From positions 65,003,580 through 65,067,579 of the forward strand of contig NC_069127.1 of assembly GCF_026914265.1 (NCBI RefSeq): 64,000 nucleotides of DNA, given 5' to 3'. The stretch comes from Mya arenaria (taxonomy: Eukaryota; Mollusca; Bivalvia; Myida; Myidae). This document shows positions 51,501 to 60,839 of the stretch, in pieces. Numbering within the stretch: position 1 is the stretch's first letter; the number at the start of each line of letters is the position of its first letter. Made by a program: the position numbers and the translations under genes. Below the pieces are notes generated by a model. That model was not told the DNA's origin. It saw only the letters and a program-made list of their open reading frames with translations, and did no database searches.

Positions 51501-54500
51501 AATTAGTTATACACAGTTTTATGCAATCCGAAATAATAATGCTTATTACTACTGGTAATATATATAACATAGTGCATAAGAAAGAATGCCATACAAGGAC
51601 CAGATTGGAGACTTGTCATAAAATTGAGACGAGAATTCTATTGTGCAGACAAATTTCCCAAGTCAAAATAGAGTCAAAACATTATAATTGACAACATAAA
51701 TTTAAAAAAAACAACCCTAGTTAACGGATACAACTTTTAAAATTAATATCTGAAACATTTTATCAGCAATCAACATAAAAGATGCAAAAAGATTACAAAT
51801 AACACGTGCACGAGTTTATGTTTTATTGTCCTGGCCCCATTTCTAATTTTCGGGAAAAATAGACTAAATTATGAACCTTTGAGAAAGCAATGCTGATAGA
51901 GAAATTCATATGTACCAATTAAATATTCATCAAACATTATGAAAGAGAGATACTTCAAGAGCCCCCAGTCATTCTGTAAATAGTGCATTTGTTCATATTG
52001 AATATTCGTTCAATTTCTTAACCCCGGCTACGTCACATAGAGAGGAAATTATTGAGTATTGGACACGGAAATTTAATATCTAACTATGTACACACGGTGT
52101 TTGGTGCAACTAAAGGAACATAATTCCCATAATTTGGTTCGTTTAGCAATTCAGAATGTGCAAACATGCGCCTGTTAACAGTGCATGCTGATTTCATTTC
52201 AATTTAATGCAGCGCTGTAAACACCTTTTTGTTAAACAAGTAACATCTCATCCAGACGGTTTGAATCCTTAGGCCTTTAAAATTTTATCATTAGCAAAAA
52301 AAGTAACCAGTAAAGAGAGATAAACATCTTCACGGGTTGTAAACTCAAATGTAAATTCTGCAATTCAGTAATCATCAGTGTTTAAATATCGATTATTGCA
52401 CAACAGTTGTGCACTCTTATCTCCTATTCATTCATTTACAGTATAAACCCGTTGGCTCGATATCGCTTGGTTCGAGTTCCTCGTTGGCTCGAACTTGATG
52501 TAAAGGACCGATTTTGTTTTCTCTTTGTAAGCATCCCGCTTGGCTCGATATTCGAATGGCTCAAAGTATTTTGCCAATCCCTGTATATACGACGCGTCTC
52601 GATCAATTTACGAGTTACGAGTTGACGATCGCACTATAGACTTCTTATACCTCTGCCTTAATAGTTTGTTCCATGCTCACATTATTGCATGATTTGTAAC
52701 TTGTGACTGATAATTACAGCGCATTCATGACTAGCGTGTTCTAAAAGGGATGATTTTGCTTCGGAAATACCCCGCCTCATCAATCTGATTGATTGTGTCT
52801 GCATATTTATTCACGATATGTATTTGTTATACAACATTATATAACATTGGATTAAATTATCAGCATTGTATTATCTTAATAAATTTTGGCTTTACGAAAG
52901 TTCCCATAACAACTAATTATCTTGCGCATTTTTCAAATTAAATCCTAATCTGGATGAGCGCTGAACATGCTAGTACAGGTCAATTAAAGTAATCCCCTCT
53001 TCCTTGTCAAGAACGTGCAGAGGCATTATTACCCCCATCTGTTGCCATATTCTTACAACTCTGACCTGAACTAAAGACCAGCCGCATAGAGAATGCGCTT
53101 CAATAGGTTTCTAGTTTAATTCTTGAATTTGATAAAGCGATAAGCCACGCCGGGTTTCTCAAGAACTCTTTTGTATTTTTTCTCTCCAAATTCATGGAAT
53201 GCAACTTTTTATGAGTCAAAATGGAACAATCTGTAAGTGCCAAAATGCCACGTCTTGATAAACGTATAATTATATGGAATGTGGAATGAATTAAACTTTA
53301 TATTTTAACTTAAACTATATTTCCGAAGTCATTTTGTTCATAAAAAAACATTTACGTGCTTCCTAAAAATCAGGGTTCTAAGTTCGAGAACCGCAAGCGA
53401 CTTTCGAGACGCGTCCAAATTCGTCAATTAACCAAGGGTTTCCGACTTATTATCATTTAAGACTGAATAATGGGTCTCGCGTGTAAACCACTTTCATCTA
53501 TAATTTTGTCAACATTAAAACTGTTCATGGCAACGAAACCTTTGCGTTTTCTTTAAAACTCAGATTAGCTTAATAATGGCATCTACAAGGAAACTTGCCT
53601 GAGTTGATGGTTACTCGAATAGTGTCAACACTATTAAAACGCACATCTAATATTAACCAGAGCATGGGTGTGTCAAAAATGTTGCATTTAAACTTTAACA
53701 AAAGTTAGTAAATATGTGTCAAGCTGATATGTGTTTGCAATTACCAAGACCGGACCAGGAGTTCACACCCAAGACAAAGGCTTGTTTTGATGGTCAAAAC
53801 CAGATAAACTGCGTTATTGCCATGACCAGTCAAACTTTCCTTACCAAGACCATAGATTGTTTTCATTACCAAAACCAGAGGAATTTGTTATTGTCAAAAC
53901 CAGAAAAAGCGTTCATTACAAAGACCAGAGCTAATAGTCATTACCAAGACCACATCCAGTGTTCATGACCAAGACAACAACTAGTGTACATTACCAAGAC
54001 CACAGCCAGTGTTCATTACCAAAACCACAGCCAATGTTCATTACCAATACCACAGCTAGTGTTCATTACCAAGACCACAGCCAGTGTTTATTACCAAGAC
54101 CACAGCCAGTGTGCATTACCAAGACCACAGCCAGGGGTCATTACCAAGACCAGAGCCAGTGTTCATTACCAAGACCACAGCTACTGTTCATTACCAAGAC
54201 CACATCCAGTGTTCATAACCAGAACCACAGCCAATGTTCAATACCAAGACCACATTCAGTGTTCATTACCAGAACCACAGCCAATGTTCATTACCAAGAC
54301 CACAGTCAGTGTTCATTACCAAGACCACAGCCAATGTTCATTACCAAGACCACAGCCAGTGTTCATTACCAAGACCACAGCCAGTGTTCATTACCAAGAC
54401 CACAGCCAGTGTTCATTACCAAGACCACAGCCAGTGTTCATTACCAAGACCACATCCAGTGTCAATTACCAATACCACATCCAGTGTTCATTACCAAGAC

Positions 54501-57500
54501 CACAGCCAGTGTTCATTACCAAGACCACAGCCAGTGTTCATTAACAAGACCACATCCAGTGTTTATTACCAAGACCACAGCCAATGTTCATTACCAAGAC
54601 CACAGCCAGCGTTTATTACCAAGACCACAGTCAGTGTTCATTACCAAGACCACAGCCAGTGGTTTTTACCAAGACCACATCCAGTGTTCATTACCAAGAC
54701 CACAGCCAGTTTTCATTACCAAGACCACAGCCAGTGTTCATTACTAGAACCACAGCCAATGTTGATTACCAAGACCACAGGTAGTGTTCATTGCCAAGAT
54801 CTCAGCCAGTGTTGATAACCAAAACCACAGCTAATGTTTATTAGTAAGACCACAGCCAATGTTCATTACCCAAGACCACAGTCCGTGTTCATTATCAGAA
54901 ACAGAGCCAGTGTTCATTACCAAGACAACAGCCGATGTTCATTACCAAGACCACAGCCAGTATTCTTTACAAAGACCACAGCCAATGTTCATTACCAAGA
55001 CCGCAGCCAATGTTCATTACCAAGACCACAGCCAATGTTCATTACCAAGACAACGGCCATAGTCCATTAACTATGCCACATACTGTGTTCATAACCAAGA
55101 TCACAGTCAGTGTTTATTACCAAGACCACAGTCAGTGTTTATTACCAAGACAACAGCCAGTATTCATTTCCAGGACCACAGCCAGTGTTCATTTCCAGGA
55201 CCACAGTCAGTGTTCATTACCAAGACCACAGCCAGTGTTTATTACCAAGATCACAGCCAGTGTTCATTTCCAAGACCACAGTCGGTGTTCATTACCAGGA
55301 CCACAGTCGGTGTTCATTTCCAGGACCACAGTCAGTGTTCATTACCAGGACCACAGTCGGTGTTCATTTCCAGGACCACAGTCAGTGTTCATTTCAAGGA
55401 CCACAGTCGGTGTTCATTTCCAGGACCACAGTCGGTGTTCATTTCCAGGACCACTGTCGGTGTTCATTTCCAGGACCACAGTCGGTGTTCATTTTCAGGA
55501 CCTCAGTCGGTGTTCATTTCCGAGACAACAGTCGGTGTTCATTTCCGAGACCACAGTCGGTGTTCATTTCCAGGACCACAGTCGGTGTTCATTTCCAGGA
55601 TCACAGTCGGTGTTCATTTCCAGGACCACATTCGGTGTTCATTTCCAGGACCACAGTCGGTGTTCATTTCCAGGACCACAGTCGGTGTTCATTTCCAGGA
55701 CCACAGTCGGTGTTCATTTCCAAGACCACAGTCGGTGTTCATTTCCAGGACCACAGTCGGTGTTCATTTCCAGGACCACAGTCGGTGTTCATTTCCAGGA
55801 CCTCAGTCGGTGTTCATTTCCAGGACCACAGTCGGTGTTCATTTCCAAGACCACAGTCAGTGTTCATTTCCAGGACCACAGTCAGTGTTCATTTCCGGAC
55901 CACAGTCAGTGTTTATTACAAAGATCACAGCCAGTGTTCATTAACAAGACCACAGCCAGTGTCCATTAACAAGACCACAGCTTGTGGCCATTACCAAGAC
56001 CACAGCCAGTGTCCATTACCAAACATAAAAACATGACAGTGCGAAGATGAAAACGCAACATTACGATAACGAAAACGCGATAATATGACATTACGATGAT
56101 GATACTGCGATAAACTATCGTGTTTTCACCATCGTACTGTCGCGTTTTCAACATCGTAGTATCGTGATTTTGCGTTTTCAACATCGTAGTAACGTACTGG
56201 CGTGTTTTAATCATCGTACTATTGCATTTTCGTCATCGTAGCGATACTATCGCGTTTTCATTATCGTACTGTCGTGTTTTCATTATCGTACTATCGCATT
56301 TTCATCATCGTACTATCGCGTTTTGATCATGGTATAGTCGTGTTTTCATCATCGTAGCGATACTATCTCGTTTTCATTATCGTACTTTCGCATTTTCATC
56401 ATCGTACTATCGCGTTTTGATGATGGTACTGTCGTGTTTTCATCATCGTACTATCGCGTTTATCATCGTACTATCGCGTTTTGATCATCGTACTGTCGTG
56501 TTTTCATCATCGTGCTATCGCGTTTTGATCATCGTGCTGTCGTGTCTTCATCATCGTACAATCGCATTTTTATCATCGTACTATCGCGTTTTGATCATGG
56601 TACTGTCGTGTTTTCACCATCGTTTTGTCGCATTTTCATCATCGTACTGTCGTGTTTTCATCATTCGACCATCGCGTTTTCATCATCGTACTATCGCGTT
56701 TTCACCATCATACTGTTGTGTTTTCAGCATCGTACTTTCGCATTTTCATCAACGTGCTATCGCGTTTTCAATATCGTACTGTCGTGTTTTCGTTATCGTA
56801 TTGTCGTGTTTTCACCATCGTACTATCGCGTTTTCATCATCGTACACGTGTGTTCATCATTGTGCTGTCGCGTTTTCATGATCTTACTGTCGTGTTTTCA
56901 TCATCGTTTAATCGCCTTCCGGCGTGCATACGCAGAGAAGAATTTACTATGGTGAAAACGCGAATGTACGATGGTGAAAAGACGATGGTTTATCGCATAA
57001 CCATCATCGTTGTGTCGTATAACCGCATTTTCGTTATCGTACTGTCGCGTTTTCATCATCAATATTTCGCGTTTTCACCATCGTTAGTTCGTGATTTCGC
57101 GTTTTCATTACGTACTATCGAGTATCAGATCAACACATTCATAGGCGATGGCCCTATCGCCTTCCCTAGATTGCCCTGGTGTCACAGCGTATGTCGCATT
57201 CCTGCGTACTTTTTTTATTGGCTCAAGGCCATTGAGAGTTGACACTTTTAAAATACATTTATATTTTTTTGCTTAAATATAACCAAAAATTGTATAAACA
57301 ATATGCATAAACGTTTTATATAGACGAAGTATTTTTTTTAATTTGAGCGATTGAAAAATAATGCACATATTAAGATCGGTGTACATACGCTAAACATGTG
57401 TTTCATTATGTTGGTGATATAGAATAGTCATCGATATTGAATTAACTAATAATATGATCTTTCACATGAACACGTTTAAACACCAAAAAAGTAACTATTA

Positions 57501-57779
57501 TCAATCATGCATTTAACAACTAACTATGCATTAAAAATCTGCACAAGAAAAAAAGATCCAATATTTCTTGGTCCTTGTAGCGCACGTTAAACACTCGTGT
57601 ATTTATATATGTACATATACAAACACTTGTATTTATATAGATCAGTTATGTTCTGTTCTGTATTCATATAGATATGTTTGTTTTACAACGTATATAAATA
57701 TATATACAATCGTTTGTAACTACTACTAATCATCAGCTTTTCAATTTTGTTATTATCATTATTACTATTATAATTATTA

Positions 57780-57847
<68 letters not shown>

Positions 57848-58213
57848 TACCATTTTACGATGATCATATGTCTGACATTGTGTAAACGACATGCTTTGTC
57901 GGAAAAGTCAAATTAAATGTTCTGTTAAAAATAGTATAAAACCCACTGTGTTTTCAAGCATAGTAAAAAGTCATTTAATAAATTGCACACAGATGTTAAT
58001 TGAGACGTAAAGATGTTGGAGTTCGATACAGACGCAATTCAATTGATAAAGAGAACGACATCTTCAATTCAATACGTGCATTTAAACAGTAAACATAGTG
58101 AAAAAAACGAATGCAAATAATAAATAATAAATACACTTACCTGCTAAAATATCCGATAACAATACTATTTGGAAGGTAAAAATAATGCATTTCACTGCAC
58201 GAACGAAACCCAT
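36220..58213 (-). CDS. ADAM10-like: ADAM10/kuzbanian-like membrane metalloprotease, 18 exons
   Basis: Eighteen minus-strand exons join in frame to about 866 residues. Order: signal peptide (1-24), prodomain, furin site RERR (200-203), reprolysin-type catalytic domain with zinc motif [12 protein letters not shown] (H446, E447, H450, H456) and Met-turn M479, disintegrin domain ([16 protein letters not shown], then CSPSQGPCC), Cys-rich stalk ([14 protein letters not shown]), membrane helix (about 769-787) and a 79-residue cytoplasmic tail. The disintegrin and stalk motifs match the ADAM10 branch rather than other ADAMs. ADAM10 enzymes are cell-surface sheddases of Notch and other ectodomains. 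Differences from vertebrate ADAM10: an Asp/Tyr/Asn-rich insertion at about 328-363, no obvious cysteine-switch Cys near the end of the prodomain, and a tail built on repeated Ser-Val units. It may therefore be a diverged paralogue rather than the orthologue. Residue numbers assume the exon structure listed here. Confidence 0.88.
36605..36712 (+). repeat. Two inverted stray copies of the 69-bp unit in intron 17
   Basis: TACTACCC followed by CTGTTGTTTCAG, and GGTGATACATGT, repeat the array unit and exon-13 sequence, but in plus orientation, opposite to the gene. They lie in the last intron. A TCTTA/TTATC simple run follows at about 36700-36740. Confidence 0.6.
36906..37048 (-). CDS. ADAM10-like: ADAM10-like exon 17 (stalk)
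   Basis: The acceptor is GTGTCTGCAG and the donor [29 protein letters not shown] then [11 protein letters not shown] is an unmistakable match to the ADAM10 membrane-proximal segment (SPCNDFRGYCDVFMRCR). Confidence 0.88.
37479..37613 (-). CDS. ADAM10-like: ADAM10-like exon 16 (Cys-rich region)
   Basis: The acceptor is TATTTTTAG and the donor GTCG|GTAAGC. It encodes [13 protein letters not shown] to EASIRLPVG, leading into the GTPC motif of exon 17. Confidence 0.8.
38220..38331 (-). CDS. ADAM10-like: ADAM10-like exon 15 (Cys-rich region)
   Basis: The acceptor is ATTTTTAG and the donor GCC|GTATGT. It encodes [15 protein letters not shown] to ELCFVGC, parallel to ADAM10 QCAGSICEKYGLEEC and ELCHVCC. 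Phase 0 in, phase 1 out. Confidence 0.85.
38605..38707 (-). CDS. ADAM10-like: ADAM10-like exon 14
   Basis: It starts after an AC dinucleotide (38709-38708), with a U12 branch-site match TTCCTTAAC at 38724-38716. Joined to exon 13 it reads [12 protein letters not shown], aligning with ADAM10 ICNGFTALCPAS. The donor TTAGGG|GTGAGT is ordinary. Confidence 0.82.
38708..39495 (-). other. U12-type AT-AC intron (intron 13 of ADAM10-like)
   Basis: Read on the minus strand the intron begins ATATCCTT (39495-39488) and ends AC (38709-38708). TTCCTTAAC lies a few bases inside the 3' end. These match the U12-dependent AT-AC consensus at donor and branch site, and give the only in-frame, Cys-preserving junction. 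Confidence 0.85.
39496..39603 (-). CDS. ADAM10-like: ADAM10-like exon 13 (disintegrin domain, second part)
   Basis: After TTTTTTTCAG the exon encodes [16 protein letters not shown], then CVDTLYCN, aligned with ADAM10 CSPSQGPCC and GICNG. No good GT donor exists. The exon ends TGCAA followed by ATATCCTT, a U12-type AT-AC donor. The start of this exon is the parent-like copy of the 69-bp array upstream. Confidence 0.82.
39604..41590 (-). repeat. 69-bp tandem array derived from exon 13's acceptor and 5' end
   Basis: About 29-30 units occupy most of the exon-13-proximal part of intron 12. Each unit contains a pyrimidine-rich TTGTNTCAG, then TCC and codons reading [16 protein letters not shown], a near copy of the start of exon 13 ([16 protein letters not shown]). 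At 69 bp (23 codons) the frame stays open through most of the array (567 codons at 39648-41351). Units nearest the exon and at the far end are more diverged. Confidence 0.88.
41775..42250 (-). mobile_element. Non-LTR retrotransposon (LINE) 3' ORF fragment
   Basis: The minus-strand ORF encodes the C-terminus of a LINE reverse-transcriptase protein. [16 protein letters not shown] is followed by a zinc-knuckle-like CECG, then HYFMHC and a conserved tail ([17 protein letters not shown]). The RT core and endonuclease are absent, so it is a truncated 3' end, the usual outcome of LINE insertion. It sits in intron 12 next to exon 12, in the gene's orientation. Confidence 0.75.
42364..42505 (-). CDS. 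ADAM10-like: ADAM10-like exon 12 (disintegrin domain, first part)
   Basis: The acceptor is ATAATACAG and the donor TGCAG|GTAAAC. It encodes [17 protein letters not shown] and [12 protein letters not shown], the diagnostic start of an ADAM disintegrin domain. It leaves phase 2, matching exon 13. Confidence 0.88.
42792..42975 (-). CDS. ADAM10-like: ADAM10-like exon 11 (third zinc His and Met-turn)
   Basis: The acceptor is TTTTTTCAG and the donor ATAG|GTATGT. It begins HDND, completing HExxHxxGxxHD. YFLMHEVAV holds the Met-turn, and FKFSNCS aligns with ADAM10 NKFSLCS. Confidence 0.88.
43200..43339 (-). CDS. ADAM10-like: ADAM10-like exon 10 (zinc-binding helix)
   Basis: The acceptor is TTTTTACAG and the donor ACCG|GTAATG. 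It ends [16 protein letters not shown], so the first two zinc histidines and the catalytic Glu are here. The third histidine (HD) is the first codon of exon 11. Confidence 0.88.
43559..43801 (-). CDS. ADAM10-like: ADAM10-like exon 9 (acidic insertion and CLAYVFT-like strand)
   Basis: The acceptor is TATTTCCAG and the donor GAAG|GTTTGT. The first 35 or so codons are an Asp/Tyr/Asn-rich low-complexity insertion. The second half ([10 protein letters not shown], then GLAYSP) aligns with ADAM10 CLAYVFTDRD and GLAWVG. Confidence 0.82.
43968..44064 (-). CDS. ADAM10-like: ADAM10-like exon 8 (catalytic domain)
   Basis: The acceptor is CATGTTCCAG and the donor TATG|GTTAGT. It encodes [12 protein letters not shown] to FLVTQY. 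Phase 0 in, phase 1 out. Confidence 0.75.
44677..44832 (-). CDS. ADAM10-like: ADAM10-like exon 7 (catalytic domain)
   Basis: The acceptor is TTTTTTTAG and the donor TGTG|GTATGT. The 52 codons ([20 protein letters not shown] to FQFEVGEIV) correspond to the helix and following strands of the ADAM10 metalloprotease fold. Phase 0 at both ends. Confidence 0.8.
45035..45255. repeat. About 54-bp tandem repeat, four copies, in ADAM intron 6
   Basis: Units contain GATCAAGGGG, TAACTCG, CATTAC and ATGGTTGACCAATA. Divergence between units is high. Confidence 0.65.
46355..46537 (-). CDS. ADAM10-like: ADAM10-like exon 6 (furin site, start of catalytic domain)
   Basis: The acceptor is TTTTTCAAG and the donor ACAG|GTATTA, phase 0 at both ends. 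It encodes the proprotein-convertase site RERR, a second basic run (LKKR), and the first catalytic strand CTIKFTTDP (ADAM10: CQLYIQTD). Confidence 0.82.
46844..46901 (-). CDS. ADAM10-like: ADAM10-like exon 5 (58-nt microexon)
   Basis: The acceptor is TATTTTCCAG and the donor ACAG|GTAGGT. At 58 nt it converts phase 2 to phase 0 and is required to keep the frame between exons 4 and 6. It encodes [19 protein letters not shown]. Confidence 0.75.
47128..47290 (-). CDS. ADAM10-like: ADAM10-like exon 4 (prodomain)
   Basis: The acceptor is ATTTTTCAG and the donor AAAG|GTAAAT. The product ([20 protein letters not shown], then [12 protein letters not shown]) parallels the ADAM10 prodomain segments DGRFEGFI and FHSVIYHEDD. 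The longer ORF in another frame here is a shadow. Confidence 0.82.
47685..48130. repeat. 48-bp minisatellite, about nine copies, in ADAM intron 3
   Basis: The unit starts CTGACAGCCAATC and continues AACCTTGGTAAGAGTTTC, ATTGTTTTCAAGAATCG. It lies 67 bases from exon 3. On the strand opposite to the gene each unit carries a donor-like GGTAAGAGT. Confidence 0.9.
48197..48312 (-). CDS. ADAM10-like: ADAM10-like exon 3 (prodomain)
   Basis: The acceptor is CTCTTTCCAG and the donor ACTG|GTAAGT. It encodes [13 protein letters not shown] through SVLVGQVTG, parallel to the ADAM10 prodomain stretch ending IYTGHIYGE. Phase 2 in, phase 1 out. Confidence 0.82.
48670..48982. mobile_element. MITE family A, copy 1, in ADAM intron 2
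   Basis: A 313-bp element with ends TTAAAGCTGCACTCTCACAG and CTGTGTGAATGCAGCTTTAA. Much of the interior is itself palindromic (TGACAAAAAATCAGAT with ATCTGATTTATTTGTCA). Its edge is 16 bases from exon 2's donor side. Confidence 0.8.
48999..49134 (-). CDS. ADAM10-like: ADAM10-like exon 2 (prodomain)
   Basis: The acceptor is ATTTTTCAG and the donor ACAG|GTAGGA. It encodes the start of the prodomain ([18 protein letters not shown] to ISFHALNR), matching the ADAM10 prodomain segment that ends DFHAHGR. Phase 1 in, phase 2 out. Confidence 0.8.
50099..50193. repeat. Triple-nested inverted repeat (cruciform-capable)
   Basis: The outer arms (TGCTGTATGAACGCA / TGCGTTCATATAGCA), middle arms (GCGAGCAAA / TTTGCTCGC) and inner arms (AAGCGC / GCGCTT) are all nested around one centre, in ADAM intron 1. 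Confidence 0.7.
52438..52625 (+). mobile_element. Possible pogo/Tigger-like transposon end
   Basis: TACAGTATAAACCCGTTGGC and the repeated GGCTCGATAT / TTGGCTCGA resemble the terminal repeats of pogo-type elements, which insert at TA. No matching second end was found, so this would be a solo terminal fragment. Confidence 0.3.
53735..56025. repeat. 25-bp minisatellite in ADAM intron 1, about 85-90 copies, two subfamilies
   Basis: The main unit is CATTACCAAG, ACCACAGCCAGTGTT. From about 55150 to 55900 it becomes CATTTCCAGG, ACCACAGTCGGTGTT, then reverts. The unit has no stop in any plus frame and 25 is not a multiple of three, so ORFs of up to 344 codons with a 25-residue period run through it. 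Confidence 0.95.
56038..57112. repeat. 22-bp minisatellite with orientation flips, ADAM intron 1
   Basis: The core unit is TACTATCGCGTTTTCATCATCG. It runs in plus orientation from about 56110 to 56925 but is inverted at the left edge (56045-56110, GATGAAAACGC) and again at about 56945-56990. It follows the 25-bp array directly. Confidence 0.9.
57786..57847. repeat. (ATT)n microsatellite
   Basis: About 20 TTA/ATT units in ADAM intron 1, about 290 bases from exon 1. The Asn-run ORF on the minus strand is an artefact of it. Confidence 0.97.
58141..58213 (-). CDS. ADAM10-like: ADAM10-like exon 1 (start codon and signal peptide)
   Basis: ATG at 58213; 24 codons encode [20 protein letters not shown] and the rest of a signal peptide. 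The donor GCAG|GTAAGTGT leaves phase 1, exactly what exon 2 needs. Its link to exon 2 across 9 kb rests on phase, signal-peptide character and the lack of another first exon. Confidence 0.7.
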
Positions 58214-58904
58214 AGTGTAGCTTTTGAAATAATCAAAATTAATTTTAATGTTTCAAACTATTGTCTCTGTAAAATTTTCACTGTCTTGTTCAAGACCTCT
58301 TTTCTTCTGTTCCTGTACGCTTTGACGGTACACTTTTCAATTAAGTACTTAAACTGGGTTACAATATTTGAAGTCAAAGGTCATACAAAATTAACTTATC
58401 AGACACTAATTAAAATTTGCAGCCTTTATAGGTTGTCTCCTTTGCAGTTTTAAAATGAAGAATGGTGTGTCTTTAATCTTTGACTATTAATTTTCTCACT
58501 TGCTGTTTCCAATATTGAATATTACTCTAATCAAACTGTTAAACTATATTTAAAAAGTGTTCCTATTTAACCAGGTATTTAATACTGCTTAATGCTTCTA
58601 CATCGTACGCTACGGTGTGGAGTCTAACACTACCTATGTACAAGAAAATGAGAGGTTTAAATACCGATTCAGCTACGGGAGTCTATTTCGCAATGAAATT
58701 TAGGGTTTCCACTGACTTCATTACTTTTCTTAAAAATCCCCTGAAGTTGGTCAATCTATATTTAAATACAAGGTTGGGCTGTGAATCGTTTTGACAATGA
58801 TAACTGGGGATTATAAAGTTGCGAGACTTATCACCTCTTGAGCATGTAATTTATAAAAACAGTTAAGTCGTTAACTTAAGATTTTTGAGTCATTCAATCT
58901 TAGT

Positions 58905-59207
58905 TTAAAGCTGCAGTTTCACAGATTGAAATTTTTGCGCAACCAGTAAAAAATTCTGCTGACAAAAGATCAGATCGTAGATTTTCATATTTCCGTTCCA
59001 AAATTAACGTTTTATGCATTTTTCTTAAACCGTTAGTAACGGCATAAAACATTAATTTTGGAGTGAAAATATGAAAATCTGCGATCTTATCTTTTGTCAG
59101 CTGTCTTGTATCAAAGGTTTGCAGATATTAACGCAGAAAGTTCCTTATTCCAAGACAAAAAATAAAAAAGTTCGAAAAACGATAAATCTGTGAGAGTGCA
59201 GCTTTAA
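58905..59207. mobile_element. MITE family A, copy 2
   Basis: A 303-bp element with ends TTAAAGCTGCAGTTTCACAG and CTGTGAGAGTGCAGCTTTAA and the same internal palindrome as copy 1. It lies about 690 bases upstream of the ADAM10-like start codon. Confidence 0.8.
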
Positions 59208-60113
59208 TAATTTTATTTAATTATGTTTAATACATAAACGAGGCTAAACGATGATATAATTAAGAAGTATGGCAAGAGTTTTATAAATGCAATGAGGTTA
59301 AACCCATAACATTATTTGATTGATGTAAAGTATGGTCTTGTCGATGAATAATAACATTTGTGGTCATGCTCTTGATTTCTGACGCATCAACAACTTGAAC
59401 TTTGGCGGAGTGAATGTTTTCACGCGTATGTCTTGCCTTGAACCCGTCACTCACTTAGTGGTCAAAACACATCATTCAGAATAGCTTGGAATACCAAACA
59501 GAGTTAATTAACTTGAGATTGAATAGATGACTATTTGAAGTATGCTTGTACAATACCACATAATCGTTGTAGAAAACACATAATTACTTGGATTGTTAAA
59601 AGGCTCAAATACTCCATATATATTATGTATTAAAATTGTTTTTGTGGCCGGAGTTCTTCATTTGTATTATATTTACTGATTACATGGCTAAAGCTATTAA
59701 AAAGACTATACAATACACTGTGGACTTGTACTTCAGTAAAACTATACCCATTTTAATCGTCGTTCTTGAGTTCAGCTAGTATAATTTTTGGTTTTCAGGA
59801 ATAAGAAAAACCTTTGTTCAAATGTAATTTAACTTAAACTGTATAGCATGAACATGACTATGTATTTTTGACAACTTTCGCGTCATCTGTGATAATGTTG
59901 CAAATTAATTATGAAATCTGTGTTGTAAGATATTAACAACACCCGTAAGATATCGAAGCTTCTATATGCTCTGATCGGGAAATTTAAAAGTCACGCGATC
60001 AAAACCGCCTGTGGATCTTAATTTTATTTCTATTTTCCTGTTGTTTTTTTCATATCTATACATTTTATTTTAAACATAATTGCTTTAAATTTTTCTAGAT
60101 ATCTCGTGATCTC

Positions 60114-60554
60114 TTAAAGGGACTAGACACCAGATGATGCAATTGTAAGGGAAAATTGTCAAAAACTTACAAAAATCATTGACATCGTTGTGAACAACGC
60201 ATTTAATCTTACTTACCGGTGTATCACATCGCATACGACACATGTTTGCGCATTTTTCTAATTTGATGTTTAAAAGCGTTGTCTACCATGTAAATCGCAG
60301 TTAGTTTAAATATAGCGTAGGTATATTTATCCTTACTCATATACAGCTATGATTTAAACTGGGAAACCATCATGCGTCATTTTAAACGGGGAAATCAGAT
60401 GAGACGTCAACATGATTGTTGCGTTTAATACTTTTAACCATGTAAAGTGATGGATCATCGGTCTCCTACTAGCTTGCATTGACACTTTTAGGCTTGTTTT
60501 GAGGAAATACTGTGTTTGCCGATTTGTGGACCATCCGGGGTCTAGCCCCTTTAG
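60114..60554. mobile_element. MITE family B, copy 2
   Basis: It starts TTAAAGGGACTAGACACC and ends GGGGTCTAGCCCCTTTAG, with internal blocks (GAGGAAATACTGT, AAAATTGTC) shared with 3853-4243. The right terminal TTAA has decayed to TTAG. Confidence 0.72.
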
Positions 60555-60839
60555 TGCAGCTATTTAAGTATGCATGAAGATTGAAAGGTAAAGGTTGTTC
60601 ATGCCAAACGTTGTTTGCTAGCATACAGATTGTAATATACATTATTTTTAGTTTTCAATGAACATAACGCTATTCGTCGGAGGTTGTTAGTCAGAGATGG
60701 TTAAAGCAATCCATTAAAATATATACAAACAATCATGTTATATTATTTATCAAATATGACCCTTTTATTTGTCTAATAAATGATTAAATATCAATCACCG
60801 TCGATTTAATTTGTCCAATGTAATCTTGATTTGAAAATA

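Larger units (their letters stand above)
49135..53734. other. ADAM10-like intron 1, unique portion
   Basis: No exon of the host gene and no nested gene recognised. It contains the cruciform at 50.1 kb and the possible pogo end at 52.4 kb. Confidence 0.5.

Noticed and set aside
53959-56036. Overlapping ORFs of 186-344 codons
   Set aside because: They are the three frames of a 25-bp stop-free repeat in an intron on the opposite strand; the 25-residue period is dictated by the repeat.
57683-57892. Asn-run ORF
   Set aside because: Direct translation of the (ATT)n microsatellite.
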